Below, piece after piece: positions 33,210 through 43,394 of a DNA stretch of 64,000 nt (position 1 is the first letter of the stretch; every line of letters starts with the position of its first letter). The notes below the pieces were generated by a model that worked only from the letters and a program-made list of their open reading frames with translations, was not told where the DNA came from and did not search any database. Made by a program: the position numbers and the translations under genes. This stretch comes from Dechloromonas denitrificans (GTDB lineage: Bacteria > Pseudomonadota > Gammaproteobacteria > Burkholderiales > Rhodocyclaceae). The stretch covers positions 4,109,001 to 4,173,000 of the forward strand of contig NZ_CP075185.1 in assembly GCF_020510685.1 (NCBI RefSeq), read 5' to 3'.

Positions 33210-35885
33210 TTAAACCGACATCGGGTTGGGCTTGTTCGGGTCAAGGTTGTACTTGACCAGAGCGGCAGCAACCACTTCGCGCTTGATTTCGCCGCTGTCG
33301 GCCAGCGCCTTGAGGGCAGCCAGCGTGACCCAGTGACGGTCGACCTCGAAGAAGTTGCGCAGTTTCTCGCGGGTGTCGGAACGGCCGAAACCGTCGGTGC
33401 CGAGCGTGACATACGGCGCCTTGACGAACGGCCGGATCTGCTCGGACAGCAGCTTGATGTAGTCGGTCGAGGCGATGACCGGCCCCTTGGCCCCGGCCAG
33501 CTTTTGTTCGACGTGCGACAGCTTCGGCTCGTCCAGCGGGTGCAGCATGTTCCAGCGCTGCACGTCCTGACCGTTGCGGGCCAGTTCGTTGAAGCTCGGG
33601 CAACCCCACAGATCGGCCTCGACACCCCAGTCGTTCTTGAGCAGGTCGGCGGCGGCGATGACTTCGCGGAAGATGGTCCCGGCGCCAAGCAGCTGGACGC
33701 GCGGGCCGGCCGCTTCGCCACCCTTCTTGAACAGGTACATCCCCTTGATGATGTCGGCTTCCGAACCGGCCGGCATTTCCGGGTGCTCGTAGTTCTCGTT
33801 CATCACCGTGATGTAGTAGAAAACGTCTTCCTGCTCCTGGAACATCCGGCGCATGCCGTCCTGGGCGACCACGGCGACTTCGTACTGGAAGGTCGGGTCG
33901 TAGGAAACGCAGTTCGGGATCAGGTTAGAGAGGATCAGGCTATGGCCGTCCTCGTGCTGCAGGCCTTCGCCGTTCAGCGTCGTACGGCCGGCGGTGCCGC
34001 CGATCAGGAAGCCGCGGGCGCGCTGGTCGCCAGCCGCCCAGCACAGGTCGAGGACGCGCTGCATGCCGAACATCGAGTAACAGATGTAGAACGGGATGGT
34101 CTGGACGTTATGCACGGAGTACGAAGTGGCGGCGGCGATCCAGTCGCTCATCGCGCCGGCTTCGTTGATCCCTTCCTGCAACACCTGGCCGGTCTTCGAT
34201 TCCTTGTAGAACATCAGCTGGTCATGGTCTTCCGGCACGTAGTTCTGGCCTTGCTGGTTCCAGATGCCGACCGAGCGGAACATGCCTTCCATGCCAAAAG
34301 TGCGCGATTCGTCCGGCACGATGGGCACGACGTTCTTGCCGACGTTCTTGTCCTTCAACATCATGTTCATGATGCGCACGATGGCCATCGTCGTCGACAG
34401 TTCGCGCCCTTCGCCGGATGCCTTCAACAGCGCGGCAAAGGTTTCGAGCGGCGGAATGGCCAGCGGTTCGGCCTGGCGCCGACGCTGCGGCAGGAAGCCG
34501 CCGAGGTCGAGACGGCGCTGGCGCATGTACTGGTATTCCGGCGAGTCCTCGGCAAACTTCAGGTAAGGCAGTTCGGCCAGCTTGTCGTCCGGCACCGGCA
34601 GGTCGAAACGGTCGCGGAAGCGGCCGACCTGCTCGATGTCCATTTTCTTCTGCTGGTGCGAGATGTTCATCGCTTCGCCGGCCTGCCCCATGCCGAAGCC
34701 CTTGATGGTCTTGGCCAGGATCAGCGTCGGCTGGCCCTTGTGGGTGACGGCGGCGTTGTAGGCGGCGAAGATCTTGAAGATGTCGTGGCCGCCGCGATTC
34801 AGCGACCAGACCTGGTCATCGGTCCAGTCGGCGACCAGTTCCTTGAGTTCCGGCGTGTTGAAGAAATGCTCGCGGACGTAGGCGCCGTTCTTGGCCTTGA
34901 AGGTCTGGTACTCGCCGTCGCACAGTTCCATCATGCGCTGCTTCATGATGCCCTTCTTGTCGCGCAGGAACAGCGTGTCCCACTGCGTGCCCCAGATCAG
35001 CTTGATGACATTCCAGCCGGAACCGCGGAACTCGGATTCGAGTTCCTGGATGATCTTGCCGTTGCCGCGCACCGGACCGTCGAGGCGCTGCAGGTTGCAG
35101 TTGATGACGAAAATCAGGTTGTCGAGCTTTTCGCGCCCGGCCATGCCGATGGCGCCGAGCGATTCGACTTCGTCGGTCTCACCATCGCCGAGGAAGGCCC
35201 AGACCTTGCGATCACCAGCCTTGGCCAGTCCGCGCGAATCGAGGTACTTCATGAAGCGGGCCTGGTAGATGGCCTGGATCGGGCCGAGGCCCATCGAGAC
35301 GGTCGGGAACTGCCAGAAATCCGGCATCAGCCACGGATGCGGGTAGGACGAAATGCCCTTGCCGTCGGTTTCCTGACGGAAGTTGTCCATCTGCTCTTCG
35401 CTCAGGCGACCGAGCATGAAGGCGCGCGAATAGACGCCGGGTACCGAGTGGCCCTGGAAGAAGATCAGGTCGCCGCCGGATTCGTCATGGATGCTCCGCC
35501 AGAAGTGCGAGAAACCGACGTCGTACAGCGCGGCAGCCGAAGCGAAGGAGGCGATATGGCCGCCGACGTTGGTGTCCTTGTTGGCGCGGACGACCATGGC
35601 CATGGCGTTCCAGCGGATATAGGAGTGGATCTTGATTTCCATGTCGGCATTGCCCGGGTACTTGGGCTGCTGGTCGACCGGAATGGTGTTGATGTATTCG
35701 GTATTGGCCGAATAGGGGATGTCCACACCCTGCAGACGGGCTTGGCCGATCACCTTTTCAATCAGGTAATGGGCGCGGTTCGGACCTTCCTGGTTGATGA
35801 CGCCGTCAACGGCATCCATCCATTCTTTTGTCTCCTGCGGATCTACGTCCGCCGGGTCAGGCAGGGCATTCGGCTGATCGGCCAT
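33210..35885 (-). CDS. aceE: Pyruvate dehydrogenase E1 component, homodimeric
   Basis: An 891-residue thiamine-diphosphate enzyme of the homodimeric E1 type (E. coli AceE is 887). The cofactor motif is FLGDGETDEVESLGAIG running to VINCNLQRLDGPVRGNG. Other family blocks are GKGISSYPHPWLMPDFWQFP, KTIKGFGMGQAGEAMNISHQ and GGTAGRTTLNGEGLQHEDGH. It decarboxylates pyruvate and acetylates the lipoyl groups of AceF. The ATG has GGAGAC upstream. It heads the operon; a 12-bp palindrome sits in its leader. Confidence 0.97.
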   Translation of the reverse strand: MADQPNALPDPADVDPQETKEWMDAVDGVINQEGPNRAHYLIEKVIGQARLQGVDIPYSANTEYINTIPVDQQPKYPGNADMEIKIHSYIRWNAMAMVVRANKDTNVGGHIASFASAAALYDVGFSHFWRSIHDESGGDLIFFQGHSVPGVYSRAFMLGRLSEEQMDNFRQETDGKGISSYPHPWLMPDFWQFPTVSMGLGPIQAIYQARFMKYLDSRGLAKAGDRKVWAFLGDGETDEVESLGAIGMAGREKLDNLIFVINCNLQRLDGPVRGNGKIIQELESEFRGSGWNVIKLIWGTQWDTLFLRDKKGIMKQRMMELCDGEYQTFKAKNGAYVREHFFNTPELKELVADWTDDQVWSLNRGGHDIFKIFAAYNAAVTHKGQPTLILAKTIKGFGMGQAGEAMNISHQQKKMDIEQVGRFRDRFDLPVPDDKLAELPYLKFAEDSPEYQYMRQRRLDLGGFLPQRRRQAEPLAIPPLETFAALLKASGEGRELSTTMAIVRIMNMMLKDKNVGKNVVPIVPDESRTFGMEGMFRSVGIWNQQGQNYVPEDHDQLMFYKESKTGQVLQEGINEAGAMSDWIAAATSYSVHNVQTIPFYICYSMFGMQRVLDLCWAAGDQRARGFLIGGTAGRTTLNGEGLQHEDGHSLILSNLIPNCVSYDPTFQYEVAVVAQDGMRRMFQEQEDVFYYITVMNENYEHPEMPAGSEADIIKGMYLFKKGGEAAGPRVQLLGAGTIFREVIAAADLLKNDWGVEADLWGCPSFNELARNGQDVQRWNMLHPLDEPKLSHVEQKLAGAKGPVIASTDYIKLLSEQIRPFVKAPYVTLGTDGFGRSDTREKLRNFFEVDRHWVTLAALKALADSGEIKREVVAAALVKYNLDPNKPNPMSV

Positions 35886-35922
35886 GGTTTGTCTCCTAAG
35901 TTGGCTTCATTCTGTTTTGCCT

Positions 35923-35934
35923 GTTTTGCAAAAC
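35923..35934. promoter_or_regulatory. Perfect palindrome in the aceE leader
   Basis: GTTTTGCAAAAC is a 12-bp perfect palindrome about 40 bases before the aceE ATG, and GTTTTGC is repeated directly at 35914-35920. It does not fit the enterobacterial PdhR box (ATTGGT-N3-ACCAAT). It may be an operator for a different pyruvate- or redox-sensing regulator. Confidence 0.4.
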
Positions 35935-36174
35935 AACTTTAACTCTTTACGAGGGGCTTTGGGTGACTCGGCCGCCCCGTGATTTCCCTTACTTGTTATT
36001 CCGCATTGTAAAATCAAACTTCGTATCGTGCAATATTGTGGATAACCCCAATATGGCAAATTCGCTCCCGCAAAGTGAGACAAATCGGAAAAGCGAATCG
36101 ACTTGCGCTGTATCAAATCGAGGGTTTCGCAGCCACCTATAATCGTCGGTTTCGCATTGACGACAGGAGCACCC

Positions 36175-38049
36175 ATGGCAGCTGTGATGCCAGCCCCGGC
36201 GGCCAGCCGGCTTCTTTTATCCGGTAACGAAGCGGTCGCCCGCGCCGTCTGGGAGGCGGGCGTCAAGGTCGCCGCTGCCTACCCCGGCACCCCGTCGACC
36301 GAGATGCTGGAAGTGATCTCGACCTACCCGGACCTCTATGCCGAGTGGTCGGTCAATGAAAAAGTCTCGCTGGAAGTGGCGATCGGCGCCGCTTACGCCG
36401 GCTCGCGCTCCTTCTGCTGCATGAAGCATGTCGGCATGAATGTCGCCTCCGACGCGCTGATGACGCTGACTCTGACCGGCGTGATCGGCGGCCTGGTCAT
36501 CGCCATTGCCGACGACGTCGGCCTGTCCTCCTCGCAGAACGAGCAGGACTCCCGCTACTGGGGCCGCTTCGCCCACCTGCCGGTGTTCGAGCCGGCCGAT
36601 TCGCAGGAGGCCCATGCGATGACGCTGCAGGCCTATGAACTGTCCGAACAATTCCAGGTGCCGGTCATCCTGCGCATGACGACGCGCATCAACCACGTCA
36701 AGTCGCTGGTCACCACCGGCGAGCGCGTCGCTCACGCAGGCGCCGGCTTCAAGAAAGAACCGGGCCGTTTCGTGATGGTGCCGGGCAATGCCTGCAAACG
36801 CATCCCGCTGATGTTCAAACGCGACGGCGAACTGCGCGCACTGGCCGAAACCTCGCCGCTCAACTTCATCGAGCACGGCTCTGACCGGCGCGTCGGCTTC
36901 ATCGCCTCCGGCCCGGCCTACATGCACGTCAAGGAATCCTTCCCGAATGCGCCGGTCCTGAAGCTCGGCTTCTCCTGCCCGGTGCCGTTCGAGAAATGCC
37001 GCGAACTGGCGGCGCTGGTCGACCAGGTCGTCGTCGTCGAGGAAGTCGAGCCGCTGATCGTGACCGAACTCAAGGCCCAAGGCCTCAAGGTGCTGGGCAA
37101 GGAGATCCTGCCGCTGCAGGGCGAACTGTCGCCCAACGTATTGAAACCGGCGATTGCCCGCCTGCTCGGCGAGCCGCTGCCGGCTCCGCAAGCCGTCGTT
37201 CCGCTGCAGGTCTTCCCGCGGCCGCCGACGATGTGTGTCGCCTGCCCGCACCTCGGCGTCTATTACACGCTGTCGCAGGTGCGCAACCTGAACATTTCTG
37301 GCGACATCGGCTGCTACACGCTGGGCGCCGGTCACCCGTGGAATGCCCTCGACACCTGCGTTTCGATGGGCGCCTCGATGGGCGTTGCACTCGGCATGGA
37401 CAAGGGCCGCGGCGAAGCCGACAAGGACAAACGCGTGGTTGCCGTGATCGGCGATTCGACCTTCCTGCACATGGGCATGCAAGGCCTGCTCGACATGGTC
37501 TACAACAAGGGCAACGTCACCGTGCTGCTGCTCGACAACCGCGCGGTCGGCATGACCGGCGGCCAGGACAATCCGGGCAACGGCCGCGACATTCATGGCG
37601 ACGAAGCGCCCCGCGTCGATTTCGCCAAGCTGGTCTCGGCACTCGGCGTCAAGGAAGAGCGCATCCACAAGGTCAACCCCTACGAGCTGCCGGTTCTGTT
37701 CAAGACCATCCGCGAGGAAGTCAAGGTGCCGGAAGTCTCGGTCATCATCACCGACCAGCCCTGCGTGCTGATCAAGGATTACCACAAGCTGAAACCGTTC
37801 GAGGTCATCGACGACCGGTGCACCGGTTGCGGCAACTGCATCGACGTCGGCTGCCCGGCGATCCACGTCACGCGCCGCGGCAAGGAAGTCAAGGCGAGCG
37901 GCAAGGAAGTCGACCTCGCTTTCGTGCGCATCGAAAGCTCGGTGTGCACCGGCTGCGGCCTGTGCGTCCAGCCCTGCGCGCCGAAAGCCATCGTGCATTA
38001 CGCGCCGGTTTCGCCAATCAAGCTGGTCAGCAAGGGATGTGGAGCCTGA
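36175..38049 (+). CDS. iorA: Indolepyruvate ferredoxin oxidoreductase, alpha subunit
   Basis: A 624-residue subunit; the ATG at 36175 has CAGGAG upstream. The pyrimidine domain starts LLLSGNEAVARAVWEAGVKV with the AYPGTPSTEMLE motif. The thiamine-diphosphate site is GDIGCYTLGAGHPWNA and VIGDSTFLHMGMQGLLD with NRAVGMTGGQDNPG. Two C-terminal 4Fe-4S motifs are CTGCGNCIDVGCP and CTGCGLCVQPCAP. With IorB it oxidises aryl-pyruvates from aromatic amino acids to aryl-acetyl-CoA, reducing ferredoxin. It is divergent from aceE; the 289-base gap holds both promoters. Confidence 0.95.
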   Translation: MAAVMPAPAASRLLLSGNEAVARAVWEAGVKVAAAYPGTPSTEMLEVISTYPDLYAEWSVNEKVSLEVAIGAAYAGSRSFCCMKHVGMNVASDALMTLTLTGVIGGLVIAIADDVGLSSSQNEQDSRYWGRFAHLPVFEPADSQEAHAMTLQAYELSEQFQVPVILRMTTRINHVKSLVTTGERVAHAGAGFKKEPGRFVMVPGNACKRIPLMFKRDGELRALAETSPLNFIEHGSDRRVGFIASGPAYMHVKESFPNAPVLKLGFSCPVPFEKCRELAALVDQVVVVEEVEPLIVTELKAQGLKVLGKEILPLQGELSPNVLKPAIARLLGEPLPAPQAVVPLQVFPRPPTMCVACPHLGVYYTLSQVRNLNISGDIGCYTLGAGHPWNALDTCVSMGASMGVALGMDKGRGEADKDKRVVAVIGDSTFLHMGMQGLLDMVYNKGNVTVLLLDNRAVGMTGGQDNPGNGRDIHGDEAPRVDFAKLVSALGVKEERIHKVNPYELPVLFKTIREEVKVPEVSVIITDQPCVLIKDYHKLKPFEVIDDRCTGCGNCIDVGCPAIHVTRRGKEVKASGKEVDLAFVRIESSVCTGCGLCVQPCAPKAIVHYAPVSPIKLVSKGCGA

Positions 38050-38050
38050 G

Positions 38051-38662
38051 ATGAGTGAAAACACCAATATTCTCGTCGTCGGCATCGGCGGCCAGGGCGT
38101 CATGACCGCCACCGAAATTCTCGCCGAAGCGGCGATCGCCATGGGCCACGATGCCAAGAAAACCGAAGTCGCCGGCATGGCCCAACGCGGCGGCGTCGTT
38201 TCCTCGCACCTGCGTTTCGGCCAGCGCGTCCTGTCGCCGCAGATCACGCCGGGCACCGCCGATGTGCTGCTCGGTTTCGAGTCGGCCGAAGCGATGCGCT
38301 GGCAGCACATGCTGCGCCCGGGCGGTATCACTTTGATGAATACGGCCCGCCTGGTCCCGCCGGTCGTCGAGCTCGGCCTGTTCGATTATCCGGACGATCC
38401 GCTCGGCGAAATCCGCAAAAGCGGCAACAAGGTCGTCGCCTTCGATGCCACCTCGATTGCCCAGCAGCTTGGCGACATCCGCCTCGGCAACACCGTGATG
38501 CTCGGCGCCATCGCCGACCACCTGCCGTTTCCGGCCGAGACGCTGCTCGACTGCGTGCTCAAGCGTTTCCAGCGCAAGGGCGAAAAGCTGGTCGAGCTGA
38601 ACCGCCAGGCCTTCGCCGCCGGACGGGCGGCCGTCGGGACAGCGGAAGCCGTCGCCGCGTAA
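38051..38662 (+). CDS. iorB: Indolepyruvate ferredoxin oxidoreductase, beta subunit
   Basis: A 203-residue gamma-type domain of 2-oxoacid oxidoreductases. It has [19 protein letters not shown] at the start and [20 protein letters not shown], both standard in IorB. The ATG at 38051 follows GGAGCCTGAG and is 1 base after the iorA stop, so the subunits are made together. It completes the CoA-binding/electron transfer half of the enzyme. Confidence 0.95.
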   Translation: MSENTNILVVGIGGQGVMTATEILAEAAIAMGHDAKKTEVAGMAQRGGVVSSHLRFGQRVLSPQITPGTADVLLGFESAEAMRWQHMLRPGGITLMNTARLVPPVVELGLFDYPDDPLGEIRKSGNKVVAFDATSIAQQLGDIRLGNTVMLGAIADHLPFPAETLLDCVLKRFQRKGEKLVELNRQAFAAGRAAVGTAEAVAA

Positions 38663-38685
38663 TCTGTTAAAATACGCGCCAATTC

Positions 38686-38722
38686 AAAGGGAAAGGCAGC
38701 CGCCTTTCCCCTTTTCTTTTCT
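38686..38722 (+). terminator. Terminator between iorB and folD
   Basis: The stem GGGAAAGGC / GCCTTTCCC (extended by A-T pairs) with loop AGCC is followed by CTTTTCTTTT. It ends about 13 bases before the folD ATG, so folD transcription probably starts at or just before it (TTAAAATA at 38668). Confidence 0.85.
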
Positions 38723-38735
38723 GTTGGATGCGACG

Positions 38736-39590
38736 ATGACAGCACAAATTATCGACGGCAAGGCTCTGGCCGATGAACTACGCCTGAGCTTCAAGGCCCG
38801 CGTGGAAGCACTGACGGCCAAGGGACACCGCCCGGGGCTGGTAGTCATTCTGGTCGGCGAAGACCCGGCCTCCCAGGTTTACGTGCGCAACAAGGTCAAT
38901 GGCTGCCTAGCCATCGGCATGCACTCCGAGAAGATCACCTACGAACCGACCGTCGATCAAGCCACGGTACTCGCCAAGATCGCCGAGCTGAATGCCGATC
39001 CGGCGATTCACGGCATCCTCGTCCAGCTGCCGCTGCCGAAGCATTTCGATGAAGCCGCCGTACTCGAAGCGATTGCCGTCGCCAAGGACGTCGACGGCTT
39101 CCACGCCGAGAACATCGGCGCGCTGGCCCAGGGCAATCCGCGCTTCATTCCGTGCACGCCCTACGGCGTGATGAAGATGTTCGAGAAGGGCCATGTCGAT
39201 CTGAGCGGCAAGGAAGCCGTGGTCATCGGCCGTTCCAACATTGTCGGCAAGCCGATGGCGCTGCTCCTGATCAACGCCGGCGCCACCGTCACCGTCTGCA
39301 ACTCGCGCACCAAGGACCTGGCCGGCCATACCCGGCGTGCCGACATCCTGGTCGCCGCCGTCGGCAAGCCAAAGTTCGTCACCGCCGACATGGTCAAGCC
39401 GGGCGCCGTCGTCATCGACGTCGGCATCAACCGCCTGCCCGACGGCAAGCTGTGCGGCGACGTCGATTTCGCCGGCTGCGCCGAAGTGGCCGGGCAGATC
39501 ACCCCGGTACCGGGCGGTGTCGGCCCGATGACCATCACCATGCTGCTCGCCAACACCATCGAAGCCGCCGAACGGAAGGCCGGACTATGA
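38736..39590 (+). CDS. folD: Methylenetetrahydrofolate dehydrogenase / methenyl-THF cyclohydrolase
   Basis: A 284-residue bifunctional folate enzyme. The catalytic lysine segment is [18 protein letters not shown], the folate site [14 protein letters not shown], and the NADP site [17 protein letters not shown] with the C-terminal [12 protein letters not shown]. It interconverts 5,10-methylene- and 10-formyl-THF, supplying one-carbon units for purines. This fits the coupled purE and purK genes that follow; the folD stop overlaps the purE start (ATGA). Confidence 0.97.
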   Translation: MTAQIIDGKALADELRLSFKARVEALTAKGHRPGLVVILVGEDPASQVYVRNKVNGCLAIGMHSEKITYEPTVDQATVLAKIAELNADPAIHGILVQLPLPKHFDEAAVLEAIAVAKDVDGFHAENIGALAQGNPRFIPCTPYGVMKMFEKGHVDLSGKEAVVIGRSNIVGKPMALLLINAGATVTVCNSRTKDLAGHTRRADILVAAVGKPKFVTADMVKPGAVVIDVGINRLPDGKLCGDVDFAGCAEVAGQITPVPGGVGPMTITMLLANTIEAAERKAGL

Positions 39591-40084
39591 GCAATCATCT
39601 GCCGCTGATCGGCGTCGTCATGGGTTCGGATTCCGACTGGCCGACCATGCAGGCCGCCGCCGTCATCCTCAAGGACTTCGGCGTGCCCTTCGAAGCCCGG
39701 GTCGTTTCCGCCCACCGGACCCCCGACCTGTTGTTCGACTACGCGGCCATGGCTGGTGAGCGCGGCCTCAAGGCGATCATCGCCGGGGCCGGCGGCGCCG
39801 CCCACCTACCGGGCATGCTGGCCGCCAAGACCACCATTCCGGTACTCGGCGTACCAGTCCAGTCGAAGGCGCTGTCCGGCGTCGATTCGCTGCATTCCAT
39901 CGTCCAGATGCCGAAGGGCATTCCGGTCGCCACCTTCGCCATCGGCGAGGCTGGTGCCGCCAATGCGGCGCTGTTCGCCGTCGCCATGCTCGCCAACGAC
40001 AACCCGGAATTGAATGCCAAGTTGCAGGCGTTCCGCCAGGCCCAGACCGAGAAGGTCCTGGCCATGAAACTGCCGGAAGTTTGA
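39587..40084 (+). CDS. purE: 5-(Carboxyamino)imidazole ribonucleotide mutase
   Basis: A 165-residue class I PurE. The motif [13 protein letters not shown] begins the active site, [13 protein letters not shown] holds the catalytic His, and [20 protein letters not shown] the substrate loop. It converts N5-CAIR to CAIR in purine synthesis. ATGA overlap with folD; purK follows after 5 bases. Confidence 0.97.
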   Translation: MSNHLPLIGVVMGSDSDWPTMQAAAVILKDFGVPFEARVVSAHRTPDLLFDYAAMAGERGLKAIIAGAGGAAHLPGMLAAKTTIPVLGVPVQSKALSGVDSLHSIVQMPKGIPVATFAIGEAGAANAALFAVAMLANDNPELNAKLQAFRQAQTEKVLAMKLPEV

Positions 40085-40089
40085 ATCCG

Positions 40090-41244
40090 ATGCCTTCGAC
40101 CATGATCCTGCCGCCCGCCACGCTGGGCATGCTGGGCGGCGGCCAGCTGGGCCGCTTCTTCGTCACCGCCGCGCACGAAATGGGCTATCAGGTCTGGGTC
40201 CTCGACCCGGACAAGAACAGCCCGGCCGGCCTGATCGCCGAGCGCCATTTCTGCGACGCCTACGATGACTTTGCGGCGCTCGACGAGTTCGCCAACGGCT
40301 GCGCGGCAATCACCACCGAATTCGAGAACGTCCCAGCCGAGACGCTGGACTACCTGGCCAAGTTCGTGCCGGTCCGCCCGTCGGCAGCGGCCGTCGCCAT
40401 CTGCCAGAACCGTATCGCCGAGAAGAGTTTCCTGCGCGACAACGGCCTGCCGCACGGCCCGTTCGCCGCGATTCACGGCGAAGACGATATCAAGAAGGCC
40501 GACCCGTCGCTGTTTCCGGCGATCCTCAAGGTTGCCCGCTTCGGCTACGACGGCAAGGGCCAGGCGACGGTCCACAACTCCGCCGAGGCCCTTCTGGCAT
40601 TCGCCCGCTTCAATGGCGAAGCCTGCGTGCTGGAACAGCGCCTGAGCCTCGATTACGAAGTCTCGGTCGTCCTCGCCCGCGACCAGCGCGGCCAGGTTCG
40701 GTGCTTTCCGACCGGCGAAAACCAGCACACCAACGGCATCCTCGACGTTTCGATCGTGCCCGCCCGGACCACCGGTTGCGTCAAGAGCGATGCCGAAGAG
40801 GTCGCCGCCCGGATCGCCGAAAAACTCGGCTACATCGGCACCATGGGCGTCGAGTTCTTCGTCAGCCGGGGTCGCCTGATCGTCAATGAAATGGCGCCGC
40901 GCCCGCACAACAGCGGTCACTACACCGTCGATGCCTGCGTCACCAGCCAGTTCGAGCAGCAGGTGCGCGCCCTGTGCGGCCTGCCGCTCGGCGAAGCGCG
41001 TGCCCATTCGCCGGCGGTCATGGTCAATCTGCTCGGCGACCTGTGGTTCGACGGCGAACGCTATCGCGAACCCGACTGGACCAAGCTGCATGCCGTGCCC
41101 AATCTGAAGCTGCACCTCTACGGCAAGCACCACGCCCGCCCCGGTCGCAAAATGGGCCATTTCACAGTGATCGGCGAGGACGCCGCGACGGTGCAGCAAG
41201 CAGCGCTGGCGGCACGTACGGCGATCGGCATCAAGGACGCATGA
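40090..41244 (+). CDS. purK: 5-(Carboxyamino)imidazole ribonucleotide synthase
   Basis: A 384-residue ATP-grasp enzyme. It starts with GMLGGGQLGRFFVTAAHEMG, has the ATP-grasp lysine in ILKVARFGYDGKGQ and the metal/phosphate site GVEFFVSRGRLIVNEMAPRPHNSGH. It makes N5-CAIR from AIR, ATP and bicarbonate for PurE. ATG at 40090 is taken; an ATG 4 codons later is possible. The stop overlaps the start of the Sua5 gene (ATGA). Confidence 0.96.
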   Translation: MPSTMILPPATLGMLGGGQLGRFFVTAAHEMGYQVWVLDPDKNSPAGLIAERHFCDAYDDFAALDEFANGCAAITTEFENVPAETLDYLAKFVPVRPSAAAVAICQNRIAEKSFLRDNGLPHGPFAAIHGEDDIKKADPSLFPAILKVARFGYDGKGQATVHNSAEALLAFARFNGEACVLEQRLSLDYEVSVVLARDQRGQVRCFPTGENQHTNGILDVSIVPARTTGCVKSDAEEVAARIAEKLGYIGTMGVEFFVSRGRLIVNEMAPRPHNSGHYTVDACVTSQFEQQVRALCGLPLGEARAHSPAVMVNLLGDLWFDGERYREPDWTKLHAVPNLKLHLYGKHHARPGRKMGHFTVIGEDAATVQQAALAARTAIGIKDA

Positions 41245-42233
41245 CGCCTTCCGCAGCCGAATACGCCCGCGCCGTCGACTTGCTGCGTGCCGGCAAACTG
41301 GTCGCCTTTCCGACCGAAACGGTCTACGGCCTGGGGGCCGATGCCGCCAATCCGGCCGCCGTCGCCAAGATATTCGCCGCCAAGGGCCGCCCGGCCGACC
41401 ACCCGCTGATCGTCCATCTGGCCGGCCACGACGCCGTCGACCACTGGGCCGAACAGGTGCCGGCCGTCGCCTGGGAACTGATGGAAGCCTTCTGGCCCGG
41501 GCCGCTGACGCTGATCCTGAAGAAGCAGGCCTGGGTGCCGGACGCCGTGACCGGCGGCCAGGACACCGTAGGACTGCGCGTCCCCGGTCATCCGGTGGCG
41601 CTCGAACTGCTCCGCCGCTTTGCCGCCAGCGGCGGCCATGGCGGCATCGCCGCCCCGTCGGCCAACCGTTTCGGCCGGATCAGCCCGACCAGCGCGGCGC
41701 ATGTCCAGGAAGAACTCGGCGACCGGGTGCCGCTGATTCTCGACGGCGGGCCCTGTGCCGTCGGCATCGAATCGACCATCGTCGACTGCTCGCGCGGCGA
41801 AGCCGTCGTCCTGCGCCCCGGACATATTTCCCCGGCCCACCTCGAAGCCGTGCTCGGCTGCCGTCCGGCGATCGAAACCGCCATCGGCGCACCGCGCGTC
41901 TCCGGCTCGCTGGCGGCACACTACGCTCCGCAGACGCCGATGCGACTGATTGCCAGCGAACGCCTGCTCGATTTTCTCAACGCCCAGCGCCACAAGGGCG
42001 ACGCCTGCGGCGTCATCAGCCACAGCCTGCCGCCGCATGCCGGCATGCCGCATATCTGGCGCATGCTGCCGGCCGATCCGGTCGGCTATGCCCATGAGCT
42101 GTATGCCGCGTTACGCGATATGGACCACGCCGGAATGAGTCTGATCACCGTCGAAGCACTGCCCGACGATCCGGCCTGGGCGGCCGTCGCCGATCGCCTG
42201 CGCCGCGCCGTGGCGGGCGCCGGACCAGGCTGA
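41241..42233 (+). CDS. L-threonylcarbamoyladenylate synthase (Sua5/YwlC type)
   Basis: A 330-residue two-domain protein. The YrdC/TsaC domain (about 5-200) has VAFPTETVYGLGADAANPAAV, KGRPADHPLIVHL and APSANRFGRISPTSAAHV. The Sua5 C-terminal domain starts near PRVSGSLAAHYAPQTPM. It makes threonylcarbamoyl-AMP for the t6A37 tRNA modification. The extra domain distinguishes it from short TsaC. It ends the folD-purE-purK run with ATGA coupling. Confidence 0.94.
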   Translation: MTPSAAEYARAVDLLRAGKLVAFPTETVYGLGADAANPAAVAKIFAAKGRPADHPLIVHLAGHDAVDHWAEQVPAVAWELMEAFWPGPLTLILKKQAWVPDAVTGGQDTVGLRVPGHPVALELLRRFAASGGHGGIAAPSANRFGRISPTSAAHVQEELGDRVPLILDGGPCAVGIESTIVDCSRGEAVVLRPGHISPAHLEAVLGCRPAIETAIGAPRVSGSLAAHYAPQTPMRLIASERLLDFLNAQRHKGDACGVISHSLPPHAGMPHIWRMLPADPVGYAHELYAALRDMDHAGMSLITVEALPDDPAWAAVADRLRRAVAGAGPG

Positions 42234-42238
42234 AGCAG

Positions 42239-42574
42239 TCAAATTTCCCGTAGCCGCTCCAGCTTGGCGGCGCAAATGAAGTCGTTTTCCGACAAACCGT
42301 TGATGGCGTGCGTCGAGTAACAGACTCGGCAATCCTTGTAGCCGACCGTCAGCTCAGGATGATGATTCTCGCGGTGCGACACCCAGGCAATGGCATTGAC
42401 GAAGGCCATCACCTCATAATGGTTCTTGAAGGCGAACAACTTCTCCAACCGTTCGTTCCGCAACGCCCAGCCGGGCAGCATTTCCAACAAACCACGCGAC
42501 GTTTCGGCGGACAACGGCGGCGTGCCGCCCGTGCATGGCTGGCAGCGCTTGTCGAGCAAATCACCACGGTGCAT
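42239..42574 (-). CDS. phhB: 4a-Hydroxytetrahydrobiopterin dehydratase (PCD/DCoH)
   Basis: A 111-residue protein of the pterin dehydratase family. The core motif is FKNHYEVMAFVNAIAWVSHRENHHPEL with the three active-site His/His residues in ENHHPEL and VCYSTHAINGLSENDF. It recycles the pterin used by phenylalanine hydroxylase. The N-terminus has a CQPCTGG segment typical of the bacterial group. It is convergent with the Sua5 gene, 5 bases apart. Confidence 0.93.
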   Translation of the reverse strand: MHRGDLLDKRCQPCTGGTPPLSAETSRGLLEMLPGWALRNERLEKLFAFKNHYEVMAFVNAIAWVSHRENHHPELTVGYKDCRVCYSTHAINGLSENDFICAAKLERLREI

Positions 42575-42705
42575 CGCATCTCCTTTTCAGGCATCTGGTC
42601 ACCGCAGTTGAGAGCCGATTTTTCCGGGCAGGTTCCACCGCGATAGCGTCAGAGGCTTATTAGGCTTTGAGATGGGAATTAGACTGAGTTAGAATTGTTG
42701 CAGTT

Positions 42706-42781
<76 letters not shown>

Positions 42782-42807
42782 GAAACAAGTTTAGAGTAGC
42801 CCGAAGA

Positions 42808-42852
42808 AGGCCAGAAAACCCCGACAGACCAAGGTTTCTGGCCTATTTTTTG
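42808..42852 (+). terminator. Terminator of tRNA-Ala
   Basis: The stem AGGCCAGAAAACC / GGTTTCTGGCCT (one bulged A) is followed by ATTTTTT. Confidence 0.85.
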
Positions 42853-42916
42853 TCCATAGCAGTGCGGGGCCATTATTCGGGGCATCCGCCCATTGCCCGA
42901 TAGAGAATGCCCCCAA

Positions 42917-43170
42917 ACGCCCCTGACCGACACCACGACCCGCACTGCCAAGCCAAGCGCAAAGCCTGGTCGGCGGGGGCGACCTGTACTTCGAAATATC
43001 GATAGCGGGATAAACGCTGGCGACTGAAGAACCGATTCAATTGCAAGGAAAAGCGCTCGGCCCTTGGCATCTATCCCGATGCGAGCCTGAAGGGCGCCCA
43101 CGAACGACGGGAAGAGGCGAGGAAGCTACTGGCCAATGACGTCATCAATCGCGGGTCAAACCGGCACTGA
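42917..43170 (+). pseudogene. Decayed P4-type integrase, N-terminal part only
   Basis: Three frames together give the arm-binding DUF4102 start of tRNA-targeting integrases. PLTDTTTRTAKPSAKP is read from 42920 after an ACG where ATG is expected. GGGDLYFEISIAG follows in a second frame, and from 43009 a third gives KRWRLKNRFNCKEKRSALGI then YPDASLKGAHERREEARKLL, up to a TGA at 43168. The catalytic domain is absent. It lies 135 bases after the tRNA, where such integrases normally sit, so it is the relic of the element that used this tRNA. Confidence 0.85.
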
Positions 43171-43394
43171 CGAGCGTACCAATGACAATGCAATTCCCGA
43201 GATCCCATAAACACCGATTTCAACCGTGAATGGATAGCCTTCGCAGCCAACATCAGCCAAAATGCTGAGCGTTGAAGCAATTTAGATGCTGCAGACCCCA
43301 TCAATTTTGTTAAGAAAAATCGACAGTTGCCAGAAAAAATGATAAATCCAACTGAAACGATGACGTCGTGTAGACGTGAAGCCCAAAAGATGGC

